Assembly (NCBI GenBank): GCA_017303975.1
Contig: JAFLBG010000015.1
Coordinates: 1 to 64,000, forward strand
Length of the DNA: 64,000 nucleotides
Source of the DNA: Bacteroidota bacterium
GTDB taxonomy: Bacteria; Bacteroidota; Bacteroidia; JAFLBG01
Direction of reading: 5' to 3'
Part shown: positions 30,221 to 39,114 of the stretch, piece after piece
How the letters are laid out: each line of letters opens with the position of its first letter
Numbering within the stretch: the first letter of the stretch is position 1
Notes under the pieces: generated by a model
Told to the model about the DNA's origin: nothing
The model's input: only the letters and a program-made list of their open reading frames with translations
Databases searched by the model: none
Program-made: the position numbers and the translations under genes

Positions 30221-31043
30221 AATTTATTCTATCGTATTTTTCCGGAATGGTAAATTGAAAAGAGAGCTCTTTATTAAGTTGAATTTTGCTGTAATCAATA
30301 TCTATAGCTATTTGCTTTTCTGCTTTAATTACATATTTTATCTTAGACGGAAATATAGTAGAATCAACCATTTGAAATTTAGAAAAATCGGCATTAAAAG
30401 ACCTATCGGTAGAAAATTCGTTAAATAAAATTCTAGATATTTTATAAGTAGTTGGCTGCAACCAAATACTTTGCATCGGGTCTTTATACTCTTTATTCTT
30501 TTCAAGCACTTTACGCAATTTTCTTTTTCGTGTAGTAGTAAGCAAGTGCAATGTGCCGTCTGTAGCTGAACGCAGCTTGTCATCGTCTTCATAAAACTCT
30601 ACACTATTTCCTACCAATAACGACTGAAGCAACTCATAATCCAAATCAGCATTCAATAGTTTGCTTATGTATTGAAAATCGCCAATAAAAAAAGAGGAGT
30701 TGAGTCTATTTAAAAACTTAACACTATCCTTGGTAATCAACACCCGTGCAACTTCAATGCCCAAGGCGGGAGAAATAGACATCCAGATTAAACTGTCTTT
30801 AAAAATTCGCAGATTCACATTAAACGAATTTTTTGAAGAATCGATAACAGCTTCACATTCAAATTTTCCAGATACAGTTGTAAACTGAACTTCGTTTTTT
30901 TTCAAATTCTGCAACAAAACTTGTTTGTTCTTATACTCTGCGTTATTAGCGGTTGTTTGCTGACTTTGATTAATAATTTTTCGCTTACTCTTACAGGAGG
31001 TCAGAATTAGAAGAAAGCAAGCGGTTGCGTAGATATATTTCAT
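30198..31043 (-). CDS. DUF4292 lipoprotein, LolB-like
   Basis: The chosen ATG at 31043 gives 281 aa and a perfect lipoprotein signal (MKYIYATACFLLILTSC, Cys17); the frame reaches 31073 but that would run into the TPR gene. The pattern SGKFECEAVID, RIFKDSLIWMSISPALGIEVARVLITKDSVKFLNR, ISKLLNADLDYELLQSLLVGN resembles LolB: a first strand with Gly, a hydrophobic strand with an exposed loop, then a helix ending in LxGN or LxGxP. LolB inserts lipoproteins into the outer membrane. DUF4292 is the family I recognise; the LolB-like role is inference. It overlaps the EnvC-like gene downstream. Confidence 0.8.
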   Translation of the reverse strand: MKYIYATACFLLILTSCKSKRKIINQSQQTTANNAEYKNKQVLLQNLKKNEVQFTTVSGKFECEAVIDSSKNSFNVNLRIFKDSLIWMSISPALGIEVARVLITKDSVKFLNRLNSSFFIGDFQYISKLLNADLDYELLQSLLVGNSVEFYEDDDKLRSATDGTLHLLTTTRKRKLRKVLEKNKEYKDPMQSIWLQPTTYKISRILFNEFSTDRSFNADFSKFQMVDSTIFPSKIKYVIKAEKQIAIDIDYSKIQLNKELSFQFTIPEKYDRINYEQKKDK

Positions 31044-31050
31044 CAAAAAA

Positions 31051-32823
31051 TTATTCATATAATTTTTGATCAACTACTTTCTTATTCAAAAAATCAGAAC
31101 CTTGTCCTTTATCTTTTGCCATTTTCCAGTATTTCAACGCCTCGTCTTTTTTCCCAAGCTGGTATAATATATCTCCGTAATGTTCTAAAATAACACTATT
31201 GTTTGCACCTCCATTTTGAATAGCCTTTTCTATCCATATTTGAGCATCGCTATACTTTTTCATCTGATACAAAATCCATCCGTACGTGTCTAAATACGAA
31301 TCATTGTTAGGAGCTAACTCATTCGAACGTTTCGACATTTGTTCTGCTCTTTCTAAATCTTGATTGCGAAGTGATAAATAATATGCATAGTTATTTAACA
31401 CGAAAACATTATTCGAATCAACAGAAAGTGCCTTTTCATAAGCCTCATCAGACAATTTATGATCAGGCACTTTATTATATGCATCGCCCAAGGAGGAGTA
31501 AAACTGACCCAACATTGGCTTATTATCTACAACATAAGTAACACCTTGCTTAAGAACATCAACGGCTTCTTGACTTTTACCCAACTGCATGGCAGCAATT
31601 CCTTTAAGTAAATATGGCAATGGCTGATTAGGAAAAAGCTCCATAGCTTCTGTACTCTCTTTGTACATTGCATCAAAATCATTTAGCTCTGAATTTAGTA
31701 TAAGCAGCTGACTCCAAAGCACAAATTTTTCCTTATCCAATTCAACAGCCTTTCTATAAGCATTTCTGGCATCTTTGGATTGCTTATACTTATTTAAAAA
31801 ATCTCCATTTACCGAATGCGCCTTTGCATCTTTTGGATATAACTCGGTAAGAATCTTGCATAACTCTAAATTTTTTGTGCGCTCTACAGAATCGGTATCT
31901 TTTGAAGTATAATAAAAACGAAGAAGTAATTGTATTTTATTATCGATATCTATGTACTCGCTTTTAAATGCAAGTTTCAATTCATCAAAAGATTTTTGCT
32001 CGTCTTTAATCGTTTTATAATAATCAGAAAGTGATAAATGCACCAAACCATACGTTGAATCTAACTTTAAAACTTGCAAATACGACTCCAACGCTTTTTC
32101 CTTCATCCCCTTTTCCATATAGGTTTCGCCCAACATTCCCAAATACTTAGGCTCATTAGGAAATGTAGCAATCAATTTATTTAGCTCTTCTATTATTTTG
32201 TCGTTCTGTTTAAGTTGTTTGTATAAATTGAGCTTTTGCATAGAAATGCTTTCGTTTACACCCAGCATCAACTCCAACTTCTCATACGTTTTCATCGCAT
32301 CATCTACCTTACCAGACAACAGCTGTAGGCTTGCCAAGCTTTCGTAAAAATCTAATCTTTCGGGATACGACTTAAGCAAGGTTAGATAAACTTTTATGGC
32401 ATCTGAATATTTTCGTTCCTTTGTATAACACTCTGCTAGCAACAATCCATACCATTCATTTTTAGAATCTAGTTTAAATGCCTCTCGTGCTAAAACAGTT
32501 GCATTACGAACATCTCTTTTAAAATTATAAATACCTGCCAACTCATATAGCGCTGCAGCATTTGTGGGATCGGCCTTTATACATTGTGCATACAAAATTG
32601 CTGCTTTATCAATATTTCCAAGCATTTTTTCTTTGCTTGCATTGATATAATTCTGCGCTATTTCAATTTGTTGCTTTTCGCTAAGCTTCGAAGTTTTAAC
32701 AGAAGTTGTGGTGTTGGAATTTGCAGAAGATGGAGACACAGCACCTTTCTTGCTTTTGCAAGAAAATTGCGCAACGGCAATAAGTAGTAAAAAGAGGTAA
32801 TATGTAACTGATTTATTTATCAT
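31051..32823 (-). CDS. Tetratricopeptide-repeat protein, probable lipoprotein
   Basis: The protein has 590 aa. The N-terminus has a hydrophobic segment and a Cys at residue 22 (AVAQFSCKSKKG); the lipobox is loose, so lipidation is likely but not sure. A Ser/Thr-rich linker leads to about a dozen TPR repeats over residues 50-590 (for example AALYELAGIYNFKRDVRNATVLAREA, SVNSNNVFVLNNYAYYLSLR-like units, NNSVILEHYGDILYQLGKKDEALKYW). It is probably a protein-protein scaffold in the periplasm. The TPR, DUF4292 and M23 genes are contiguous, as I recall from other Bacteroidota genomes. Confidence 0.88.
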   Translation of the reverse strand: MINKSVTYYLFLLLIAVAQFSCKSKKGAVSPSSANSNTTTSVKTSKLSEKQQIEIAQNYINASKEKMLGNIDKAAILYAQCIKADPTNAAALYELAGIYNFKRDVRNATVLAREAFKLDSKNEWYGLLLAECYTKERKYSDAIKVYLTLLKSYPERLDFYESLASLQLLSGKVDDAMKTYEKLELMLGVNESISMQKLNLYKQLKQNDKIIEELNKLIATFPNEPKYLGMLGETYMEKGMKEKALESYLQVLKLDSTYGLVHLSLSDYYKTIKDEQKSFDELKLAFKSEYIDIDNKIQLLLRFYYTSKDTDSVERTKNLELCKILTELYPKDAKAHSVNGDFLNKYKQSKDARNAYRKAVELDKEKFVLWSQLLILNSELNDFDAMYKESTEAMELFPNQPLPYLLKGIAAMQLGKSQEAVDVLKQGVTYVVDNKPMLGQFYSSLGDAYNKVPDHKLSDEAYEKALSVDSNNVFVLNNYAYYLSLRNQDLERAEQMSKRSNELAPNNDSYLDTYGWILYQMKKYSDAQIWIEKAIQNGGANNSVILEHYGDILYQLGKKDEALKYWKMAKDKGQGSDFLNKKVVDQKLYE

Positions 32824-32824
32824 A

Positions 32825-33835
32825 CTAACTTATAAACACATTGTAATCGCCAACACTTACCTCATCTGCTTTACCTTTATATTCAACATAACTTCCCAAC
32901 ATAGAGTTTCTCAAGAGGCTATTTTTTATAACGCTATTGTTCTGAACAATACTATTACAGATAACGCTACCTTCTACCTTGGTATTGCCTCCTAACGAAA
33001 CATGAGGACCAACAATGGAGTTTTCAATCTTAACATTATCTCCTATGTAACAAGGTTCAATAACGGTAGAATTAATAAATTGTGCTGATGCAGAAACTAA
33101 CTTCTCCTCTTTTCGCACAAACTCCAATACGCGTTGATTAGTATATACGGTTGCGTCTTTATTTCCACAATCCAACCATTCTACAACCTTACCGGGCACA
33201 AATTTAGTGCCTTTGTTTTTCATGTTTTCCAATGCATTGGTAAGCTGGTATTCTCCTTTGTCTTTAATATCATTATCTAATAAATAACGAAGTTCCTTCT
33301 TTAAATACTCGCCATCCTTAAAATAATAAATACCTATAATGGCTAAATCAGAAACAAATGTTTGTGGTTTTTCAACAAAGTCTGTAATCACATTCTCTGT
33401 ATTAAGCTTTACTACACCAAATGCGCGTGGATCTTCTATTTTGTGTACCCAAATAATTCCATCTTGTTCATCGTCCAATTTAAAATCCGCTTTAAAAAGT
33501 GTATCGGCAAAAGCAACCAAGGTTTTTCCTTTTAAAGATTGTTCTGCACACAATATTGCATGAGCTGTCCCCAATGCTTCATTTTGATAGCAAATAGTGC
33601 CCTTTGCACCTAATTTTTCGGCTATTGCAATTAGGTTAGCTTCCACATCTTTACCAAAAGCAGAGCTAATAATAAAAGCCACTTCTTCTACTTTGCTTTT
33701 GGATACTTTTGCTAAGTCTTCTACAAGTCTTTGCACAATAGGTTTTCCTGCTATTGGCAATAGTGGTTTAGGAACCGTAAGTGTATGCGGACGCATACGT
33801 TTTCCCATTCCTGCCATTGGTATAATAATTCGCAT
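32825..33835 (-). CDS. Sugar-phosphate nucleotidyltransferase with left-handed beta-helix tail
   Basis: The protein has 336 aa. The nucleotidyltransferase domain (about 1-235) starts IIPMAGMGKRMRPHTLTVPKPLLPIAGKPI with the GxGxRxxPxTxxxPK signature; the metal Asp is in AFADTLF, and FVEKP and EWLDCGN follow. The tail (about 250-336) has hexapeptide repeats (IEPCYIGDNVKIENSIVGPHVSLGGNTKVEGSVI), as in GlmU and RmlA-like enzymes. It couples a sugar-1-phosphate to a nucleotide; the sugar cannot be told. It lies 1 bp before the TPR gene in the envelope operon. Confidence 0.88.
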   Translation of the reverse strand: MRIIIPMAGMGKRMRPHTLTVPKPLLPIAGKPIVQRLVEDLAKVSKSKVEEVAFIISSAFGKDVEANLIAIAEKLGAKGTICYQNEALGTAHAILCAEQSLKGKTLVAFADTLFKADFKLDDEQDGIIWVHKIEDPRAFGVVKLNTENVITDFVEKPQTFVSDLAIIGIYYFKDGEYLKKELRYLLDNDIKDKGEYQLTNALENMKNKGTKFVPGKVVEWLDCGNKDATVYTNQRVLEFVRKEEKLVSASAQFINSTVIEPCYIGDNVKIENSIVGPHVSLGGNTKVEGSVICNSIVQNNSVIKNSLLRNSMLGSYVEYKGKADEVSVGDYNVFIS

Positions 33836-33881
33836 ATTTTTGTATCGTATTTAGGTGTTAAAATAAGATATTTTTGGGAGT

Positions 33882-33934
33882 AATTTAGATTAATAAACGA
33901 TTTTTGAATATCTAAATTCTACAACAAATAGAAT
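33882..33934. repeat. Two inverted repeats in the dut-nucleotidyltransferase gap
   Basis: AATTTAGAT (33882-33890) pairs with ATCTAAATT (33910-33918) around 19 nt, and ATTCTA (33916-33921) pairs with TAGAAT (33929-33934). The second lies just past the dut stop and could terminate transcription from upstream. The first overlaps it and is mutually exclusive with it, as in alternative hairpins. Confidence 0.35.
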
Positions 33935-33936
33935 TG

Positions 33937-34374
33937 CTATTTCTTACCTGTATGACCGAATCCACCCGCCCCTCTATCCGTTTCAGCCAAAACTTCTGTT
34001 AATGACCATTCTGCTTGCTCATGAGAAGCAATAACCATTTGCGCAATGCGTTCTCCGGCATTAATTGTAAACTGTTCATTAGATAAATTAATGAGTAATA
34101 CTTTTATTTCGCCTCTGTAATCGGCATCAATTGTGCCGGGAGAGTTTAAAACTGTTACTCCATTTTTAAATGCCAACCCACTGCGAGGTCTAATCTGCGC
34201 TTCGTAGCCTACTGGCAATTCTATATACAATCCAGTAGGAACCAATGCGCGCTCCAGTGGCTTAAGAACAATAGGCTCCAATATATTAGCTCTCAAATCC
34301 ATGCCCGCAGAGGCAATAGTTGCATAACTTGGCAACTCATGCTCCGATTTATTTACAACTTTAATCTGTATCAT
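33937..34374 (-). CDS. dut: dUTP diphosphatase
   Basis: The ATG at 34374 gives 145 aa beginning [19 protein letters not shown]; a TTG two codons upstream lies in the flippase stop and is less likely. All five trimeric dUTPase motifs are present: [32 protein letters not shown] and [10 protein letters not shown]. It hydrolyses dUTP to dUMP and keeps uracil out of DNA. Its start is 2 bp from the flippase stop, so the genes are cotranscribed. This flippase-dut-nucleotidyltransferase order is known to me from other Bacteroidota. Confidence 0.96.
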   Translation of the reverse strand: MIQIKVVNKSEHELPSYATIASAGMDLRANILEPIVLKPLERALVPTGLYIELPVGYEAQIRPRSGLAFKNGVTVLNSPGTIDADYRGEIKVLLINLSNEQFTINAGERIAQMVIASHEQAEWSLTEVLAETDRGAGGFGHTGKK

Positions 34375-34376
34375 AC

Positions 34377-35861
34377 TCAATTAATTTTTAGCGAAATCTT
34401 ACTTAACAAATTCTCTTTTTTAAAAATGTAAAATGTATAAACCAATAAAAACAAGGTATTGATAATTAATTTAACTGGAATTGTAATGGTTTCGGTAGGA
34501 ATCAACGTGGAGATGAAATAAAAAAACATTGCTACTAAAAAATAAACCGACAGCTTTTTAACAGGGTAGTTTATGTTATGTTTTCGCTGTCCAACAAAAT
34601 AAGAAACAGCCATCATACTGGTATAACAAGCAAATGTAGCCCAGGCAGCCCCCGTATAGCCAATTCTAGGTATCAACAAAAAGTTTATTATCAATGTAAT
34701 TGCAGCTCCAATTAGCGATATGTATGCACCATAATAAGTTTGACCACTTAATTTATACCAAATAGAAAGATTATAATAAATACCTAAAAACATATTTGCT
34801 AATAGAAGTATTGGCACTACATGTAAGCCAATACGAAAATCTTTTCCTATAAAAAATTTAATAATATCTATATACATCATTGTTCCTAAAAAAATAAACA
34901 AACATGCGATAACAAAATAGCGCATCACATTTGCATAAATTTCGTCTGCATTTTTTTCTTTAGAGTGCGAAAAGAAAAAAGGCTCTGCGGCAAACTTAAA
35001 TGTTTGAATAAAAATGGTCATCAATATTGATATTTTGTAACAGGCTCCGTAAATACCAACTTGCGTCATTGCAACATGATGATCGGGTATTAAATATTTT
35101 ATTAAAATTCTATCCAAGGTTTCGTTTATAATTCCGGCCAAACCAGCAAATAGCAAGGGATATGTATATACTAACATTTTTTTTAAAATGCCATAATCAT
35201 AATCATATCGCTCCTTAATAATAGTAGGTAATAAAAGAAGAAACGTAAATGCACTGGCATATACATTCGATAAAAATATATATCCAACACCAACTTCTTT
35301 TGCATAAACCATATTTACACAATCAACAGCAATATTGTTCTTGAGAAGATATGGGCACAACACTATAAAAAATAGATTTAGCAATATATTCAAGAGTATA
35401 TTCAACGACTTTATAAATGCAAATTTCTTGGCTTTGTTTTCTTGCCTAAGCTTTGCAAATGGAACGCTACACAACGCATCAAATCCTAAGATGAGCGCAA
35501 ACCATTTTACATACTCTTGATTTTCGGGATAACGAATAAGCGATGCTAACTGAGGCGTAAATAAAAATGAAAACACTACAAACAAAACAGATGTGGTAAC
35601 GATGGCAATAAGGCTTGTTGTATAAACTTTATTTTTATCGTAATCCATTTGCGAAAAACGAAACAAGGTTGTTTCCATTCCATATGTAAGAACAATCAAT
35701 AAAAAAGAGGAATAGGCATACATTTCAGTAACAACCCCATACTCTTCCGGATTAAATTTATAGGTATAAAGCGGCACCAAAAGGTAATTCAATAGCCGCC
35801 CAACAATGGTTGGAATTCCATAGATGGCAGTTTCTCCGGCTAATTTTTTAAACGAGGCCAA
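34377..35861 (-). CDS. Polysaccharide flippase (Wzx/MATE-like)
   Basis: The protein has 494 aa and about 12-14 membrane segments. It starts [30 protein letters not shown], the classic start of the oligosaccharide flippase family, followed by [15 protein letters not shown]. It would move lipid-linked glycan units across the inner membrane. The start is a TTG at 35861, preceded by AAGGAG without a spacer; no ATG lies near. The 3' end meets dut. It may work with the nucleotidyltransferase encoded downstream in the same block. Confidence 0.9.
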   Translation of the reverse strand: MASFKKLAGETAIYGIPTIVGRLLNYLLVPLYTYKFNPEEYGVVTEMYAYSSFLLIVLTYGMETTLFRFSQMDYDKNKVYTTSLIAIVTTSVLFVVFSFLFTPQLASLIRYPENQEYVKWFALILGFDALCSVPFAKLRQENKAKKFAFIKSLNILLNILLNLFFIVLCPYLLKNNIAVDCVNMVYAKEVGVGYIFLSNVYASAFTFLLLLPTIIKERYDYDYGILKKMLVYTYPLLFAGLAGIINETLDRILIKYLIPDHHVAMTQVGIYGACYKISILMTIFIQTFKFAAEPFFFSHSKEKNADEIYANVMRYFVIACLFIFLGTMMYIDIIKFFIGKDFRIGLHVVPILLLANMFLGIYYNLSIWYKLSGQTYYGAYISLIGAAITLIINFLLIPRIGYTGAAWATFACYTSMMAVSYFVGQRKHNINYPVKKLSVYFLVAMFFYFISTLIPTETITIPVKLIINTLFLLVYTFYIFKKENLLSKISLKIN

Positions 35862-35896
35862 CTCCTTATTATTTGATTTGAATAAAAATAAGCAAT

Positions 35897-36616
35897 TTAT
35901 TCAGCAGTACCCGAATCTTTTAACACACAATCGAATCGCTTTGCAAATTTTTCTTTTAGAATAGTTTTTACCTGAGTAGCGTCCACCTTTTGTTGAAGCT
36001 CGAGATGCATAGATGTTACGGCCTTATCAGTAATACCACACGGAACGATATTATTAAAATAACTTATATCGGTATTTACATTTAGCGCAAACCCGTGCAT
36101 AGTAACCCATCTGCTTGTGCGCACACCCATTGCACAAATTTTTCTAGCCACAGATGGATTTTCATAATCAACCCAAACACCCGTTAATCCGGCAATTCTA
36201 CCCGCTTTAATAGTAAACTCAGCCAAGGTGTCTATAATTACTTCTTCTAAATACCGTAAGTATTTATGTATATCTGTAAAAAAATTATCTAAATCTAAAA
36301 TCGGATAACCTACTATTTGTCCTGGCCCATGGTAGGTGATATCACCACCTCTATTAATCTTATAAAAAGTGGCCTCATGCGCAGTAAGCTGTTGCGAGTT
36401 AATTAATAAATTATTTTCCGAACCACTTTTCCCTAAAGTGTATACATGTGGGTGTTCGCAAAACAACAAATGACTTTGGGTTTGAATCTGCTCATTTTCT
36501 TGAGCATTTCGATTACTTATTTTATTTGCAATTGTTGCATTAAAAAGTTTTTCCTGATAATCCCAAGCTTCCTTGTAATCAATTACAGCTAAATCTTGGA
36601 ACAAAACTTTTTGCAT
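35897..36616 (-). CDS. lipB: Lipoyl(octanoyl) transferase LipB
   Basis: The protein has 239 aa. RGGDITYHGPGQIVGYPI is the signature region, and VPCGITDKAVTSM contains the catalytic Cys and Lys pair. WVTMHGFALNVNTD is also conserved. It moves octanoyl from acyl carrier protein to the lipoyl domain of target proteins, which LipA then turns into lipoate; GcvH at 9714 is a likely target. It lies 1 bp from the isomerase gene upstream and 35 bp before the flippase. Confidence 0.96.
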   Translation of the reverse strand: MQKVLFQDLAVIDYKEAWDYQEKLFNATIANKISNRNAQENEQIQTQSHLLFCEHPHVYTLGKSGSENNLLINSQQLTAHEATFYKINRGGDITYHGPGQIVGYPILDLDNFFTDIHKYLRYLEEVIIDTLAEFTIKAGRIAGLTGVWVDYENPSVARKICAMGVRTSRWVTMHGFALNVNTDISYFNNIVPCGITDKAVTSMHLELQQKVDATQVKTILKEKFAKRFDCVLKDSGTAE

Positions 36617-36617
36617 G

Positions 36618-37601
36618 TTATATTTTTGCCAATTCTGATTTTAGGAAGTCAATTACTTTTACCTCTACAATATCAACCTGCCTAAGCTCAGCTAAATAAA
36701 AAGAAATCCAATCGCCCAAATGAATAAAGTAAATAGCCTTTTCTAGCTGAGACTCGCCCTTACAATACACTTCCATAATATTTGAGGTGTATTGTTTTAT
36801 AATTTCTTTATTAATCTCTATTCTTTTTTGGTTGCGCTGGTAGTCTTCCTTATCTCTAAAAATAATCACGGCTAAATCTTCGTGCTTGTTTTTCCAACCT
36901 ACCAACTCATTATGATTCATTTCGGGCACAACATTATGCCAGCAAAGCATTTTCGCATTTTCGTTAATCTGTTGTCGAAAGCGAATTGCAACGCCTTCAA
37001 ACAAATTGGTAGAATATATAACCGGAATTTTGTTATTCAAATATGCCGCTACTTCTTTTGCTTCTGTATGAATAGCTGCAGATTCTGAATTTAATAGGGC
37101 TACGGCTTTTTTCAGTTGTCCTAAAAAATCAAAATTAATTACACCAAATGCTTTTAATATAAAAAACAATTGAGTGAGTGAATAGCCTGCACACGACCGA
37201 GGAGGCATTCCTCCGGGAATAAGAACACAATCTAGATTATTCTGTTTGGCTATTTCGGCTACTTTACCTCCGGATGTAACACAAACAACCTTGCATTTTT
37301 TAGCAATAGCCACAGACAAGGTTTCTAATGTTTCTTCGGTATTTCCGGAATAAGAAGAAGCAATAAACAACGTATGTTCGTTTATAAATGCAGGAGTGTC
37401 GTACCCCTTAATAACAGTTATTGGCAACTTTGCATTCCTAAAAACCAACTCACTTACAATACTGCCTCCAATCCCAGAACCACCTAACCCGGCAATAACA
37501 ATATTAGTAAGAGCTGTTGTAGGTTGCGTAAATTGGGCTTTTTCTCCTATAGAAATTGCCTGTGTAAGTTGTTTACCAAAATCTTCAATTAATTTCTTCA
37601 C
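36618..37601 (-). CDS. SIS-domain phosphoglucose/phosphomannose isomerase
   Basis: The protein has 327 aa with a GTG start at 37601. Two SIS folds cover the length: IAGLGGSGIGGSIVSEL, GYDTPAFINEHTLFIASSYSGNTEETLE, PPRSCAGYSLTQLF, then IPVIYSTNLFEGVAIRFRQQINENAKMLCWHNVVPEMNHNELVGW. This is the bifunctional PGI/PMI form, which interconverts fructose-6-phosphate with glucose- or mannose-6-phosphate. Mannose-6-phosphate made here could supply GDP-mannose for Gmd (11007-12095), an inferred link. It begins the minus-strand block that ends at 26849. Confidence 0.9.
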   Translation of the reverse strand: MKKLIEDFGKQLTQAISIGEKAQFTQPTTALTNIVIAGLGGSGIGGSIVSELVFRNAKLPITVIKGYDTPAFINEHTLFIASSYSGNTEETLETLSVAIAKKCKVVCVTSGGKVAEIAKQNNLDCVLIPGGMPPRSCAGYSLTQLFFILKAFGVINFDFLGQLKKAVALLNSESAAIHTEAKEVAAYLNNKIPVIYSTNLFEGVAIRFRQQINENAKMLCWHNVVPEMNHNELVGWKNKHEDLAVIIFRDKEDYQRNQKRIEINKEIIKQYTSNIMEVYCKGESQLEKAIYFIHLGDWISFYLAELRQVDIVEVKVIDFLKSELAKI

Positions 37602-37691
37602 AAAAGTTTACGTATGGTTTAAACCAAAAATAGATTTTTTTTTCAAATATCTCGCTGAAAAAAGCAAGTAAGGGATTAATTTTGATTCGGG

Positions 37692-38918
37692 TTACTTGAT
37701 AACAAATCGCTCCACCAAAACGGTGTTTGCAATAGTTACTTTTGCAAAATACATACCGGAAGTAAGATTTACCCCATAATCACTCAACTTTAAAAATCCG
37801 GATTGTGATACATTTATAGTTAAATCGGATGGCAATACATTCGCACCACGAACATCTACAATAGAAATAGCTACAACACCGGAATAATCTGTTGCGGTGA
37901 TAGCAAACTCAATTTCATTTTTATCTCCAGGATTTGGATATATACGTACTCCTTGATTTTTAGAAACTGTTGCATAAACAACTTTGGAATATGAAAAATT
38001 TCCATCAAAATCTGTTTGCTTTAATCTATAATAATTATCGCCATTTACCGGATTTTTATCTGCTGCAATATAAGTGATGATATTAGTGCTGTTGCCCGCT
38101 CCTTTCATTTCTAACACAGGAAGAAACTCAACGCCATCAGCACTTCTCTCGATGGTAAAATAATTATTGTTTTGCTCAGTAGCTGTTGCCCAATTAAAAT
38201 TTACTGTAGTACCTAAAGCCTCCGCCTTAAAATAAATCAATTCTATTGGCAATCCACCTATATTACCACCCTGCGCTAAACAAGGGCCCACAAAGCAATC
38301 GTCCTCTGACCCAAACACTGTTCCTTTGTGATCTGTAATTAACGACCCTGTGGTAGTCATTAATCCTGTACCATCCATAGCCGATTTATTTCCACCTTCG
38401 TATTTGCCATTTACATGAACCTTACCGTTTACAGTTATGCCTGAGCTGTTATTATTGTTTGTTAAATCTCCATTTACAACCACAACAGCGCTTCCTTGCA
38501 CCAGCACAAAAGAATTGTTGGCAAACTCCAAATTTCCTGTAACAAGAGTATCTCCGGGATAAACTATTAAAAAACCTCCTGCATCAATTTTTACATTTCC
38601 ATTCATCTGAGTTTTACCATCTACTAGCAAAAAACCTCCACTAGAAACTTCTGCATCATACTCTGTACCACCGGTTTGATCGATCAGGTTACCATACACG
38701 GTAACAGCAGCAGAAATTTTATCGCCTCCGGTTAAATTTTTATTGAGTGCTACTTTGTGAATGCTTTGTACGGTAACATTATCTGAACTTACCGGTACAG
38801 CCGCAGGATTCCATGTAGAGGGACTATTCCATGCCCCGGAGTTGATCGAAACTTTCTGACTAAAGCCTATAAAATTTAAGGTTATAAAAAGGAAAGTAAG
38901 TGTAAAAAATTGCTTCAT
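37692..38918 (-). CDS. T9SS cargo with G8-like beta-helix and type A sorting domain
   Basis: The protein has 408 aa. A signal peptide ends near GFSQ (residue 20). Residues about 22-205 form a parallel strand array (GAWNSPSTWNPAAVPVSSDNVTV, then NGKVHVNGKYEGGN), like a G8 or autotransporter-type helix. Residues about 230-320 make an Ig/FN3-like module (NFNWATATEQNNNYFTIERSADG). The end (about 325-408) is the T9SS type A domain: RIYPNPGDKN, VDVRGANV, LTSGMYFAKV, ERFVIK. The cargo leaves through SprA. It is divergent from the 2040-aa cargo gene, and both have predicted promoters in the 196-bp gap. Confidence 0.88.
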   Translation of the reverse strand: MKQFFTLTFLFITLNFIGFSQKVSINSGAWNSPSTWNPAAVPVSSDNVTVQSIHKVALNKNLTGGDKISAAVTVYGNLIDQTGGTEYDAEVSSGGFLLVDGKTQMNGNVKIDAGGFLIVYPGDTLVTGNLEFANNSFVLVQGSAVVVVNGDLTNNNNSSGITVNGKVHVNGKYEGGNKSAMDGTGLMTTTGSLITDHKGTVFGSEDDCFVGPCLAQGGNIGGLPIELIYFKAEALGTTVNFNWATATEQNNNYFTIERSADGVEFLPVLEMKGAGNSTNIITYIAADKNPVNGDNYYRLKQTDFDGNFSYSKVVYATVSKNQGVRIYPNPGDKNEIEFAITATDYSGVVAISIVDVRGANVLPSDLTINVSQSGFLKLSDYGVNLTSGMYFAKVTIANTVLVERFVIK

Positions 38919-38936
38919 GGCAGTTGTTTAAGGATG

Positions 38937-38967
38937 CGAATTTACCACTATTTAAACCGATTGTCAA
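38937..38967 (-). promoter_or_regulatory. Promoter of the 408-aa T9SS cargo
   Basis: On the minus strand a TTG (38967-38965) is followed after 20 bp by TAAATTCG (38944-38937), one base from TAnnTTTG. The ATG is at 38918, 18 bp on. Confidence 0.4.
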
Positions 38968-39064
38968 TACATAAACTACATTAAATTTTCAACTGAACCT
39001 ACTTTACTGAAAATGAACTCATTTCAACAACACAACAGCTTAAAAAACAACCTGTTTTAAGATA

Positions 39065-39094
39065 TTGTATCCATCATTTTTTAGAGTATATTTG
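39065..39094 (+). promoter_or_regulatory. Promoter of the 2040-aa T9SS cargo
   Basis: TTG (39065-39067), a 19-bp spacer and TATATTTG (39087-39094) match the Bacteroidota consensus exactly. The ATG at 39115 lies 20 bp on, so the leader is short. It is the best promoter match in the window. Confidence 0.65.
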
Positions 39095-39114
39095 CCGCTA
39101 TTAATTTTTGAAAA

